Shown: positions 11,795-23,639 of the stretch, in pieces | Numbering within the stretch: the stretch's first letter is position 1 | How the letters are laid out: each line of letters starts with the position of its first letter | NCBI GenBank assembly: GCA_020310875.1 | Contig: CM035407.1 | Location: forward strand, 67,817,658-67,881,657 | Reading direction: 5' to 3' | Source of the DNA: Ceratopteris richardii | Lineage: Eukaryota > Streptophyta > Polypodiopsida > Polypodiales > Pteridaceae | DNA length: 64,000 nt | Notes under the pieces: model-generated | Told to the model about the DNA's origin: nothing | Seen by the model: only the letters and a program-made list of their open reading frames with translations | The model's database searches: none | Translations under genes and position numbers: made by a program

Positions 11795-13001
11795 ATAACT
11801 CAATTGAATCAAATAAAAAAAGCAATCATAATTTATTCATCAAGAACTTCACAACAAGCAATCACATGTTGATGGTGATGTTAAAAGTAGCATCACCATC
11901 AGCAAGAATTATAGTACAACTAGGTTGCTTGTAGTACCTAACATCGATCACCATGTTCCAAGTACCTAGATTAATCTAGTATTTATAGTGATTGATAGAG
12001 ATTTTCCTATAAATAGCCAAAGAGAATTCATGGTTATGAGTGATCCCCTATACTTTGAAAACGAGGCTTCAAAATCTACAATGAAGATGCAAGTGAAGCA
12101 ATCCCTATAGTTATGCCCACAAGGACATGTCCAATAATCAACATCAAGGTGTTATTGTGCTAGCCATTGAACAAGAGATGCATGAAAGAAGATGATATCA
12201 TGGACAATCTTTGTTTCAAATCCGTCACTAAAAGTGTGATCGATGGTTGCATACACTATTGTGCTTGTTACCACCATACTTACAATCATCCCTTCAAGCA
12301 TTACTTCATGTTTCATAGACAGTAAATTCTTACAAATATGAATTAGGAACCAGAGATGATACCTATGAAATGTTCAAATAATAGATCACCATGGCTAGAA
12401 AACCATCCTAAATTAAGCAGGTACAAGTTCTTTTTTTTAAACACACAAATATCTTTAGACTTCATGAAGCAAAATATCCACCCTCATCTACATTGGCCAT
12501 CTCTCTGTCTCTCAGTTCATATAGTATAACTCAATTATTTTTGCAATTATTGATTCCCCAATGTAGTAGCCTAAATATGCATGTTTTCCTTAAAAGAAAT
12601 TAGTTAGAAAAACTGTGTGATGGCATGATAGTGAATGTGTAAGAGGATAGTACATGTAGAATCAACTTTCACACACAAGTTGATGGCATAGGCACACGTT
12701 GATGGTTCAAGTACAATCTTCCATAGCACCACTTGCCTCTTCTTGACTTGTCCATCAAACAATATCGCAAATCTTTCCTACTTGCACCTTTATCCTTATC
12801 TCATTCTATGGCTGATGCGTCTTCCAAAGAATACCATAGATCTTCCTTGATTGCACCTTCGTCTACCTACTGACCTCTTTGTATTCACTTAAAGACACCT
12901 TTTTATAGGAATAACAATGAACACATTTCGTTTATTTTCTTTTTTGGGAGGGGGAGTTCAATCTTATGATTTACTTTGCTTTAGCCTAGAATTTGTACGA
13001 A
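11795..13001. other. No gene seen
   Basis: AT-rich sequence with a small inverted match (TGATGGTGATG at 11870 against CATCACCATCA at 11890) forming a short hairpin. No open frame, splice pattern or transposon domain could be supported. Confidence 0.55.
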
Positions 13002-13002
13002 A

Positions 13003-13035
<33 letters not shown>

Positions 13036-13036
13036 A
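13002..13036. repeat. (AC)n microsatellite
   Basis: About 17 AC units with one T interruption near 13030. Confidence 0.93.
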
Positions 13037-13797
13037 ATTAACACCCCTTTTCCGCACATCAAAGGTGCATGTTGAATTGATTGGTGGGACTTTGATGGCT
13101 AGACCTTTAACCCATGGCTCAAGAATGGTACCACTACACCATGCACCCTCAACCAGCATTATTTAATTTTGTTCTAATTTCTCCCTTTTGATTAAATAGG
13201 CACATAATACACCCTTATCACACAAACACATATAAAAAAAGGCATACTATTTACATCTCATTTCTCATTTCAAAATCACATAACCATATAATCATTCATG
13301 CCTCATACACATCTCACACTTATAATCACATGGTTTACACACATCTCATTTAGCACATAGTACTAATCAAGTTTTATCATCTCCATTTTAGGTAATTTCA
13401 ATAAAATGTGCACTATCATCCCAACCCAATGTTACTAAAGACTTTCCATCTACAATACATAAGAGAAAGCACCAATCCTTTCATGTAGTATTTCACAGTA
13501 ATTATTACTTACTCCTTAATGAGTAAATTGATAATCACATCATGCATCCAATAATCAAGCTTTTGAAATTCTAGTTCTAGATGATTGGAGTTGACTCTAT
13601 TTCCATCCATGGATCAAATAATTTTATGACAATGTTATTCAAAATGGATGTTGTCACTTTGTGGAGAGGAATCATAATGGGGGTATCCAAGGAAGGGTAG
13701 GATGCATAACTTAAAGAAACATATTTGTTAGGTCCTTAAGATGGGGGAGTTGAAGCTAGGATTAGATGCTTGGGAGACGTGACTATAATTTCTTTTG
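13037..13797. other. No gene seen
   Basis: AT-rich DNA with scattered CACA/CATCTC words between the AC and GA microsatellites. No coding signal was recognised. Confidence 0.55.
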
Positions 13798-14975
<1,178 letters not shown>

Positions 14976-15194
14976 TGTTAGTGTATTCTACTAGTGATGT
15001 GTGTGAACATAGGTTCACTTGGAGGCTCTTTAGGTGGTCGTTTTCCTTGGCTTTTATATACACCCATAACCCTAATGGGCTTAGTATCTATGTATGTTGC
15101 ATGTTTAGTAATACAATGTGTGTTGTGCCCATGAACTTATTTTTCTTCCTTGTGTCCTTTGTAAGTTTGCTCCTCAAACTTTCATAATTGTTAT
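14976..15194 (+). repeat. Diverged family-1-like LTR relic (plus orientation)
   Basis: The LTR plan is readable: TGTTAGTGTAT at the start, TAGTGATGTGTGTGAACA, a TATATACACCC TATA region, CCCTAATGGGC, AGTAATACAATGTGTGTTGTGC, then TTCTTCCTTGTG. Many substitutions set it apart from the other copies. No internal element sequence flanks it, so it is a solo LTR or a remnant. Its right end is uncertain. Confidence 0.7.
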
Positions 15195-15310
15195 TGTTGG
15201 ACTCAGATGTCTGGGGGAGCATGCGAACAACACAAGGAAGAAGGAGAAGCTTAGAGCATAATACACAATACTGAATGTATTACCACTAGAATGTACAAAG
15301 ATACGTAACT
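15195..15310 (-). repeat. Family-1 LTR 3' half (minus orientation, truncated)
   Basis: The minus-strand LTR end is clear: TGTTGGACTCAGATGTCTG in plus reading, then CGAACAACACAAGGAAGAAG and ACAATACTGAATGTATTAC. Homology fades after AATGTACAAAGATACGTAAC. It lies head-to-head with the preceding plus-strand LTR relic with almost no spacer. Confidence 0.78.
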
Positions 15311-15337
15311 TGCTCAACCCATAAAAGTCACATTGGT

Positions 15338-15458
15338 AAAAGTCAACCAAAATCAAAGTCAAAGGATCAAAGTCAAAGTGGTCAAAGCCAAAGCATTCAA
15401 AGTCAACATGTTCAAGGTCAAGGTTAACATGGGCAAAGTCAAAGCGTTCGGGTGTCAA
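15338..15458. repeat. Degenerate CAAAGTCAA repeat cluster
   Basis: GTCAA occurs eight times in about 120 bp (near 15342, 15359, 15372, 15381, 15402, 15417, 15438 and 15454), mostly as CAAAGTCAA. On the minus strand each is a TTGAC core, the centre of the W-box. Confidence 0.75.
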
Positions 15459-16332
15459 GGTGCACAGGTAGTGCACGATTAATTGTTCACAAAGGTCATA
15501 TTTTATAGAAAGTTGGTTGCAGGGTGTAGAGTGTCCTTCCATAATTTCTCTAAGGTTCAAAGTGTTTTAAAGTGTTTGGAAGGTTCAGGTGAACCCTCTC
15601 TTAGGTGCACAATTGAAGAACTAAAAGGCAAAATGTGAAGGTATGTGAAGCGGCAGCGTACGAAGAAGTGAAAGTATGACCCCCCATTCAAAATTTTGTA
15701 TTGTCCTACTAAAGTCACGAAAGGACAAAACAGGGGCTCGTTGGCTGCCCACTTTTGGAGACAATCTTGGAACATCAAAGTGAGCACCAAGATACTCTAA
15801 CAGTTAGGAGCGTACGTGAACTGACACTCAAATCAAGGCAAGGCATTATTCTTGAGGAGACTAAGCAAGGTGAGCATAGTCTAGACTAGGAGAGAAGTGC
15901 AAGAGTCATATAGTGAGTGCACGTGACATAGAGAGCCATTGCAAGGTGCAAGAAGAGTGACTTAGATTGTATGCAGAGAAGGTGAAACAAGGAATAACAA
16001 GAGTTCCAAAGTCCCATTGAAGGTGCGCGTCGACAGAAGGTGTCCATCCCTCCCCTTATTGGAAGCTTGGTACAAGGTGTGCACAAGGGCAAGCTTGGAG
16101 AAGGTGGAGGTCTGGTGCAGAGGTCGGCGACAGATTCTAAGTACTATGTAATCTTGTTTCATGAGCATTATTTAAACTTTGGCATATTGTGTAGAGCATT
16201 TGTCCTATGTACAAGCTTTTATTCTTCTCTTCCTAATTGATCAAAAGCTTCTGGTGTCATCAATTCTCTTATTCTCACTCTCCATTCTCCTACAAACACT
16301 CAACTCCCTTTCTGCACAAGAATCTCCCAACA
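15459..16332 (+). other. No gene; possibly the end of an unidentified gypsy LTR
   Basis: The stretch ends in TCTCCCAACA, and six bases later a primer-site-like TGGCATGCCCGATGGGAC follows. That layout resembles the LTR/PBS junction of Tat/Athila-class gypsy elements (TGGCGCC-type sites). No second LTR or domain supports it, so this is only a suggestion. Confidence 0.3.
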
Positions 16333-16337
16333 AAATT

Positions 16338-16357
16338 TGGCATGCCCGATGGGACCT
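16338..16357 (+). other. Primer-binding-site-like sequence
   Basis: TGGCATGCCCGATGGGACC follows a CCCAACA end. It resembles, with differences, the TGGCGCC...GGGGCC sites of plant gypsy elements. Only about 120 bp follow before homology to copia H begins. Confidence 0.3.
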
Positions 16358-16483
16358 AAGGAGGCTTGAATATAGGAGGAGCAATATTTTAGTGTGGGAG
16401 AAGCATTATTCAAGTGCCGATAGTGCTACAGTGCTACTTCATTGGGTCAAGAGGTAAATCTTCTTATTAATTATCTCAGCCTA

Positions 16484-18030
16484 AAATTCATGATTTGTCA
16501 AATGGTGATATCATTATTACTTCAGGCATTTTATGTCATGGGTTGTATAAGTTCATAGACTATGAAAAATCTATGAATGATTCAGCATGTGCAGTACATG
16601 ATTTTCACGCTTTATTAGAAACAAGCCTTTGGCATGCATGCTTTGGTCATCTGAATTTTTCTAGTTTGCTACACCTGCAAAGATCTGAAATAGTCTCCTC
16701 TTTGCCCAAACTTGAGGCACCTAGTAAACATGTTTGTGAAGGCTATATTTTGGGCAAAATGTAGCATTTCTCATTTCCAAAAGATGGTTCAGTTCGAGCT
16801 AGCAGTGCATGATGGATGCTGACGACAACTCATGGACTGCCACAGGTCTTCAACAACCTAGTGACACATTTGCACTTATGACAAGTAGTTTGTTGGTATA
16901 CTAAGTAATGGTAGGAGCAAACTGGTTATCCAATAGCTATAAAAGGTATGAAATTTCTCTTACAAGTAATGTATTTCTCTAAATACTACATTCCTCAACA
17001 TCATAGAACAAGCTTGCAACTACCATATCATCAAAGGTTGTCAAGCTTCTATGATAAACTAATGAAGGATCCAAGCTCCTGCCTATGTCTTTTTTATTAA
17101 GCCATTGAGCTACGTGAATGTTTTTGATATCTTTTTTGCTATTTTCATCACCTCCTTTCACTTAGTTTTCACTATCACTAAATACTCGAGATAATCCCAA
17201 GGAGGTAGTTACATAAAGATCTTTCCTAAATCTTCCTACTATGTCATGATTTGAAATGGCAGTGAGCTACATTTCTAGCTTGAAGAATGGTAGCATTTTG
17301 GCCTTGAAGATTGTAAACCTATTGCCCCTCCTATGGAGATAGGCTTCGATTGAGTCATCATGATGCTGGAGATGCATTTGATGCTGTTCTCTATCAACAA
17401 GCTCTTGGATGCTTGATTTACTTACGCATTGCTCAGCCATATATTTTGTTTGCTATCTCAGAGATGAAGGTTTATGCATTGCCCACGTGTCAAGCACTGG
17501 TAGGCGGTTAAGCGCATCTTTGGCTACTTGAGTGGTACCCGGCGACTTGGATTGTTTTATCCCAAGGGGGATCACTACTGCCATATTTACATGCTTTTTC
17601 TGACGTTGACTACGCTCGTCACTATGACACTCATGTGTCCACTAGTGCATATCTTGGTTGAGCAAGAAGCAACCTACTATGGCCACTTCTAGTTGTGAGG
17701 CTTAGTATAGGGAAACTTTCATAGTGACTGTTGAGTGTGTGTGGCTCAGATGCCTTATGGTTGATTTGGGTGTTGGTCAGTCTTTTGCCACCACCATCTT
17801 CACTGATGGTCAGAGCACATTGGTGGTTGCGAGGGACCTTGTGTTCCATGCTCGGACTAAGCACATTGAATTGCACTATCATTATGTCAAGGAGAGGATC
17901 TTTTCTAGAGAGATCAACTTAGCATATGTGCCCACGTAGGAGAAATTTGTAGACTTTTCACAAAGGCTCTGCCTAGGGAGTAGTTTGAAGCTTTCCAGAA
18001 AGCTTTGGGCTTATTTCATTTTGTGGATTG
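16484..18030 (+). pseudogene. pol: Copia H pol fragments (GAG-pre-integrase; RT end and RNase H)
   Basis: The first block encodes HDLSNGDIIITSGILCHGLY, split here as HDLSNGDI and SGILCHGLY. LWHACFGHLNFSSLLHL follows, which is the histidine pair of the integrase zinc finger, then HVCEGYILGKM. In that last motif the second zinc cysteine has become Y (CEGC to CEGY). The second block has the RT end and RNase H words, including HARTKHIELHYHYV. It carries many stops, including TAG at 17937-17939 in place of CAG in the PTQEN motif. The intervening 16803-17270 is unidentified. Confidence 0.85.
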
Positions 18031-18114
18031 GTTCCACATAACTTGGCACTTCTTTATACACGAGTGCCATCTCCATGTTCACCGCATCACTCCTAGGGAG
18101 GATTTGTTGAAATA

Positions 18115-18332
18115 TTTAGGTAGTGATTTCTATTAACACTAGAACCTTCGGGGTACTTTTTTCCCTCTTTAGGAGGTTTTTCCCCCTAGATTGTATATAT
18201 GCCTATTGCCCTAACGGGTCAGTTATCTTTGTACATTCTAGTGGTAATGCATTCAGTATTGTGTGTTGTGCTCCAAGCTTCTTCTTCCTCCTTGTGCTAT
18301 TTGCATGCTTCTGTAGACCTCAAACTCCAACA
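18115..18332 (+). repeat. 3' LTR of copy H (218 bp)
   Basis: Runs from TGTTGAAATATTTAGG after the remnant polypurine tract to CTCCAACA. It keeps the TTTTTTCCCTCTTTAGGAGG block and the TATATATGCC TATA region. Divergence is higher than in copies A to E. Confidence 0.87.
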
Positions 18333-19784
18333 AGTTTCCCTATTGAAAGCTTGGTTGAAATTTGTACTTCAATTGGTATACTATGATCCGTTGTTTCTCA
18401 TGTGTTGATTGTAGGCTTAGTGGGCCATGCATGCCTTGAGGTATTCCATGACTTATTGGTGGGGCTTTGTGACTGGCCCCATGGGGGATTATGTCCAAAC
18501 CCCCTAGAAAAGCAAATATTTTTTTGGCTATGTCCATACATGGTGATGGGAGATTGGTGTTTGAGATTACTTTACCTCCTCTTTTGTTTCCATCCCATGC
18601 ACCATGTTTGGAAACTTCTTTTCTTCTGATCGTTAAGATTCAAAATCTCAAAGGATACTTATAATATTCATGCATATGTTTCATGATCAAGACCTAGGTG
18701 CAAGAATAAAGATCTTTTATTTGAAGTTGGAAGAGGTTGCAAACTGTATGAAATTTCTTAAGAAACTAGTTTTTGTAGTCCCTCTTCCATTCTCCTCTTC
18801 ACACATACCTTGTGTAGCTTAAAAAGCAATTGAGGTTTAATGAGAAAAATATATTAGATTTTTTTTTTTTCATGATTAAACTTCTTAAGATTATCCATGC
18901 ACCTCATGAATAGAGGCAAAGCTCTATGTACATTCATGCAATGCTTCTTTTTTCTTGATGGATCATGTTTTTTGAACTTATGATAGATTTAAGACCAATC
19001 GTCAAGGTTACTGCTTCATGAAGATATTCATCTTTTATGGTTTTGTGACTTCCCCATGTAGGGATTGTGTCCAAATGACATCATCAAAACTGAGGATCTG
19101 CCATGAAGCTTGGCAATTTTAGCACATTTTGGTGATCTTATTCCACACTTGCAACCTTCTTCTTCTCTTACCTTTATTGATGATGTCAAAGTCTAGGAGG
19201 GGAAGAGAGTTCAATGGTGCTACTTGGAGCATGGAGGTGCATGATGGTGGTTGGTGATGGTAGGAAGACACTAGAAGATGTGGGACCTTGGTGGACGGCT
19301 CCTAAATTTCCTTTCTATATGAGTTTTCCCATGAAAACTATCCCTTACTCTTCCTTGGATAATTCCACATGAAACCTATCCCTTAGAAGTTAGGAACTTC
19401 TTTTTTGTATTAAGCATTCCTTTTTTATATTATTAGATTTGAGCTCTTTTTGTATATGTGCAAAAGTTCTCTCTATCTACAAAGATCCCTTTTTTCATTC
19501 CCACTACCTTATATTATCTCTTTTTTATTTTAGCACATGTGGTCTTTTGACCACACATTCTTCATGTATCCATCCTCTCCTCTTCTATATAAGAAGAGGT
19601 ATTTGATGTATTATTGGTCCCTTGGGCAAGGTCTCATGGCCCCTATTGGGAATAGGATGAAGGTTTCATTTGGTGTTTACTCATTGCCTTATGTTGTTAG
19701 CGTTGGTCTTGTGTGTGTAGATTTAGCTTGGTGTGCATGGGTGTGGGAGTGATTGCATTTGCTCAAAGCTATGTGTGTCTTGAA
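18333..19784. other. No gene seen
   Basis: AT-rich spacer between copy H and the nested A/B/C block. A phrase with GGGATT-TGTCCAAA occurs near 18483 and 19060, hinting at an old duplication. No coding region could be supported. Confidence 0.5.
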
Positions 19785-19789
19785 GACAC

Positions 19790-20020
19790 TCTTGATATAT
19801 TTAGGTAGTGATGTGTGTGAACACACAAGGACCGCTGGGGCACTTTCTTCCCTGTTTAGGAGGTTTTTTTCCCCCGGCTTGTATATATGCCTATTGCCCT
19901 AATGGGCAACTTATCTTTGTATATTTCTCTAGTAATACATTCAGTATTGTGTGTTGTGCTCCAAGCTTCTTCTTCTTCCTTGTGTTGTTCGGGTGCTTCC
20001 GCAGACGTCTAACTCCAACA
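19790..20020 (+). repeat. 5' LTR of copy A (231 bp)
   Basis: Starts TCTTGATATA (family consensus TGTTGATATA, so one end base has mutated) and ends CTCCAACA. It contains TGTGTGTGAACACACA, a 7-bp inverted repeat with a 2-bp centre, and the TATA and GCCCTAATGGGC motifs. Confidence 0.92.
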
Positions 20021-20022
20021 AT

Positions 20023-20034
20023 TGGTATCAGAGC
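20023..20034 (+). other. Primer binding site of copy A
   Basis: TGGTATCAGAGC two bases after the LTR, complementary to the initiator tRNA-Met 3' end. Confidence 0.9.
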
Positions 20035-20351
20035 AAGTCATCGCTTTATCTAGGGCACCGTCGACACTCCTCTGTTTGTAGTCTCAAAGTCGGACAAATT
20101 TTGGTGAGCATACTCAGCATGTTTTCGAGATCAAAATCGCAAGCTAAGCTCGTTTCGGCCTCCGAACACACTATCGCAACACTTGTGCAGGCTATTTTGT
20201 CTTTTTGTGCCAAAGGTATATACCAGTTTCTGTTCGTCAATATAAGCGTCTCGAAGTCTGCTACAGGTCTAGCAGAATTCATCTAGGCAGTTCTGTTCAA
20301 CTTTTTGAGACACAATCAATTTTTTGCATCAAGGTATTTTAGTCACCGGCC

Positions 20352-21992
20352 ATGGCTGAAAGCAGTGATGTATTCTGTATGTTGGATTTTGAGGATAAGT
20401 TGGATGGTACCAACTACCCGTTATGGGCTTATATGATGCGACATGTGTTGGTTGCAAAAGGACTGTGGACCATTGTGTAGGGTGTCGAAAAACGTCCTAT
20501 CACACCTGTAACTGTTACAACTGCAGGTACTGAAGTTGATACAGAAGGTGTCGAAGATGATGATATTCTGCATATTCCTATTCGTACTACGGTTTCTGTT
20601 GCACCTACTGCAGAGCAGATTTGCTGGGATGGCAGAGATGTCCAGACACATGCATTGATAGCTTTGTCTGTCAAACGTGCCATTATTCCTTACATTCGCT
20701 CTTGCAGAACAGCTAAGGATGCTTGGGATACACTTACCACATTGTACCAAGCTAGGAATGAGGCTCGTGTTGCTTACCTCCAAAAACAATTGGAGAGTGA
20801 GCACATGAATGAAGGTGATTCTATGGATAGTTTCCTAACGAAGATCAAAGACTTGAAGGAACAATTGATTTTCTGCTGATGAGGTTATACCAAATAGCTC
20901 ACTTGTGCAGACCGTTCTGAATGGTGGTCTTCCTGATTCATATCAGAGTTTTGCTTCTACTCTTTGGTTGATGATGAAAGGAAATCCAAATGCCTTATCA
21001 TTTGAGGAGTTAGTCTCTGTTCTGTTGCAGGAAGATCAGTCCAGGCAGAACAGTTCCATTATGCGAGTTGCAGATCAAGCTTTCCTGGTTAGTTAGAAGG
21101 GCAAAGGAAAATGGAGCTCTTCAACTAGTAAGCAGAAATCCGCTAATTTTGCATATTCGAAGAAGGAAGATGAAGATGAGAAGAAATCAGAAAAGCAGAT
21201 TGTAAGTACTGTAAAGGGAATGATCATATCATAAAGAACTGTCCAAAATCGGCTGCTAAAGAGGCAGGAATGGTTGTTGCAGAGGCCTCTACACCAAAAA
21301 CCGAGTCTGCTAATCTTGTGCAGGAAGAAGAATGGGCGTTTACTACTGTCTGCAGTTTTGACCCATCTTCTCATGAGCAGTGCATGTCTGCGGTAGACTC
21401 AGATGTTTGGTATTTTGACAGTGGGGCGACCAAACATATTACCTCACAGTGCAGTTTCTTCTCTTCACTCGAGCCTGCCCCTACAGGGAATACTGTTACA
21501 TGTGCCAACAACTCCTCTTATCCTGTTATGGGAGTTGGTAAGATCATTTTGACTACTGCTGATGGTAGTTCTTTCACTTTGCCAGATGCTTTATTTGTGC
21601 CAGGGATCAAGAAGAACCTGTTATCAGTGTCTGCATTAGCCAAGATTGGCTTGATTGTGAAATTTGTTGATGACAAGTGTACAGTTCATGATCTGCCAAA
21701 TGGCGATGTGATTATTGCTTCTGGCATTTTATGTCGTGGACTGTATAAGCTCATAGACTATGAAAGATCTGTAAATGATTTGGCATGTGTAGTAAATGAT
21801 TCTCAGGATATGTCAGATGCAAAGCTTTGGCATGCACGCTTTGGTCATCTGAAATTTGCTAGTTTGCTACGCCTATGGAAATCTGAAATGGTGTCCTCTT
21901 TGCCCAAACTTGAGGCACCTGAAAAACATGTTTGTGAAGGCTATATTTTGGGCAAAATGCAGCATTCTTCCTTTCCAAAAGATGGTTCAGTT
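20352..21992 (+). pseudogene. gag-pol: Copy A gag, protease and GAG-pre-integrase (5' part of gag-pol)
   Basis: The gag ATG lies in CCATGG at 20352. The frame carries TAG at 20478-20480 (IVQG in copy F) and TAG at 21094-21096 (SQKG). There is a one-base insertion near 20870 (GATTTTCTG for GATTTCTG), and a small deletion near 21200 that removes the first zinc-knuckle residues. The protease (WYFDSGATKHIT) and the integrase zinc finger (LWHARFGHL ... HVCEGYILG, second cysteine lost) are in one open stretch at 21270-21992. Copy B interrupts it at 21992, and the 3' part resumes at 32216. Confidence 0.9.
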
Positions 21993-22225
21993 TGTTGATA
22001 TATTTAGGTAGTGATGTGTGTGAACACGCTAGGACCGCCGGGGCACTTTTTTCCCTCTTTAGGAGGTTTTTTTTCCCTCGGCTTGTATATATGTCTATTG
22101 CCCTAATGGGCTACTTATCTTTGTACATTCTCTAGTAATACATTCCGTATTGTGTGTTTTGTGCTCCAAGCTTCTTCTTCTTCCTTGTGCTGCTCGGGTG
22201 CTTCCGCAGACGTCTAACTCCAACA
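21993..22225 (+). repeat. 5' LTR of copy B (233 bp)
   Basis: TGTTGATATATTTAGG to CTCCAACA, joined directly to copy A integrase sequence on its left and to its own primer site on its right. Confidence 0.92.
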
Positions 22226-22227
22226 AT

Positions 22228-22239
22228 TGGTATCAGAGC
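22228..22239 (+). other. Primer binding site of copy B
   Basis: TGGTATCAGAGC, two bases after the LTR. Confidence 0.9.
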
Positions 22240-22580
22240 AGGTCGTCACTTCATCTAGGGTGCCGTTGACACTCCTCCGTTTGCAGTCTCAAAATCGCAC
22301 GAGTTTTGGTGAGCATACTCAGTGTGTTTCTGAGATCAAAATAGCTTCGTTATGTGGTGCCAAAATCACGATCTGAGCTCATTTCAGCCTCTGAACGCAC
22401 TATCGTAGCGCTTGTGTAGGCTATTTCATCTTTTTGTGCCAAAGGTATATACCAGTTTATGTTCGCTAGTATAAGCATCTCGAAGTCTGCTACAAGTCTA
22501 GCAGAACTTGTCTGGGCAGTTCTGTTCAACTTTTTGAGATACAGTCAATTTCTTGCATCAAGGTATTTTAGTCACCGGCC

Positions 22581-23076
22581 ATGGGTGAAAGCAGTGATGT
22601 ATTCCATATAATGGCTGTTGAGGATAAGTTGGATGGTACCAACTACCCATTATGGGCTTATATGATGCAACATGTATTGGTTGCAAAAGGATTGTGGAAC
22701 ATTGTGCAGGGTGCTGAAAGACGTCCTGTTACACCTGTAACAACAGGTACTACAAATACAGGTGCTAGAGCTGATGAAGATGGTGTTGAAGATGATATTC
22801 CACAGATTCCTGTTCGTGCTGCTGTCTTTGGTGCACCTACTACAGAGCAGATTTGTTGGGATGGCAGAGATGCCGAGGCACATGCATTGATAGCTTTTTC
22901 TGTCAAATGTGCCATTATTCCTCATATTCGCTCTTGCAGAACAGCTAAGGATGCTTGGAGGATATACTTACCACATTGCACCAAGCTAGGAATGAGGCTC
23001 GTGTTGCTTACCTCCGAAAACAGTTGAAGAGTGAGCACATGAATGAAGGTGATTCTATGGACAGTTTCCTAATGAA
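22581..23076 (+). pseudogene. gag-pol: Copy B gag, N-terminal part
   Basis: The start is MGESSDVF (usual MAESSDVF). The frame stays open through DGTNYPLWAYMM, the acidic DEDGVEDD linker and the conserved RSCRTAKDAW. A small insertion near 22958 (TTGGAGGATATAC for TTGGGATACAC) then shifts it. The sequence continues to 23076, where copy C interrupts. The codon that is TAG in A, C and D (IVQG) is still CAG here. Confidence 0.88.
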
Positions 23077-23306
23077 TGTTGATATATTTAGGTAGTGATG
23101 TGTGTGAACACACTAGGACCACCGGGGCACTTTTTTCCCTCTTTAGGAGGTTTTTTTCCCCCGACTTGTATATACGCCTATTGCCCTAATGGGCTACTTA
23201 TCTTTGTACATTCTCTAGTAATACATTCAGTATTATGTGTTGTGCTCCAAGCTTCTTCTTCTTCCTTGTGCTGTTCGCGTGCTTCCACAGACGTCTAACT
23301 CCAACA
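23077..23306 (+). repeat. 5' LTR of copy C (230 bp)
   Basis: TGTTGATATATTTAGG to CTCCAACA, followed by the primer site. The left junction lies in copy B gag. Confidence 0.93.
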
Positions 23307-23308
23307 AT

Positions 23309-23320
23309 TGGTATCAGAGC
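23309..23320 (+). other. Primer binding site of copy C
   Basis: TGGTATCAGAGC, two bases after the LTR. Confidence 0.9.
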
Positions 23321-23639
23321 AGGTCGTCGCTTCATCTAGGGTGCGGTCACACTCCTCCGTTTGCAGTCTCAGAATCGCACCAATTTTGGTGAGCATTCTC
23401 AGCATGTTTTCGAGATCAAAATTGCTTTGCTTTGTGGTGCCAAAATCGCGATCTGAGCTCGTTTCGACCTCCGAACGCACTATCACAGCAATTGTGCAGG
23501 CTATTTCGTCTTTTTGTGCCAAAGGTATATACCAGTTTCTGTTCACCAGTTTAGGCGTCTCAAAGTCTGTTATAGGTCTAGCAGAACTCGTCTAGGCAGT
23601 TCTGTTCAACTTTTTGAGATACAGTCAATTTTCTGCATC

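Larger units (their letters stand above)
16484..18332 (+). mobile_element. Ty1/copia family-1 element, copy H (5'-truncated, internally deleted relic)
   Basis: Two family-1 blocks are visible: the protease end/GAG-pre-integrase part (16484-16802), and the RT end plus RNase H (about 17290-18030) followed by a 3' LTR (18115-18332). Between them, 16803-17270 matches no other family-1 copy. The 5' LTR, gag, integrase core and most of RT are missing. No target duplication could be recovered. Confidence 0.88.
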
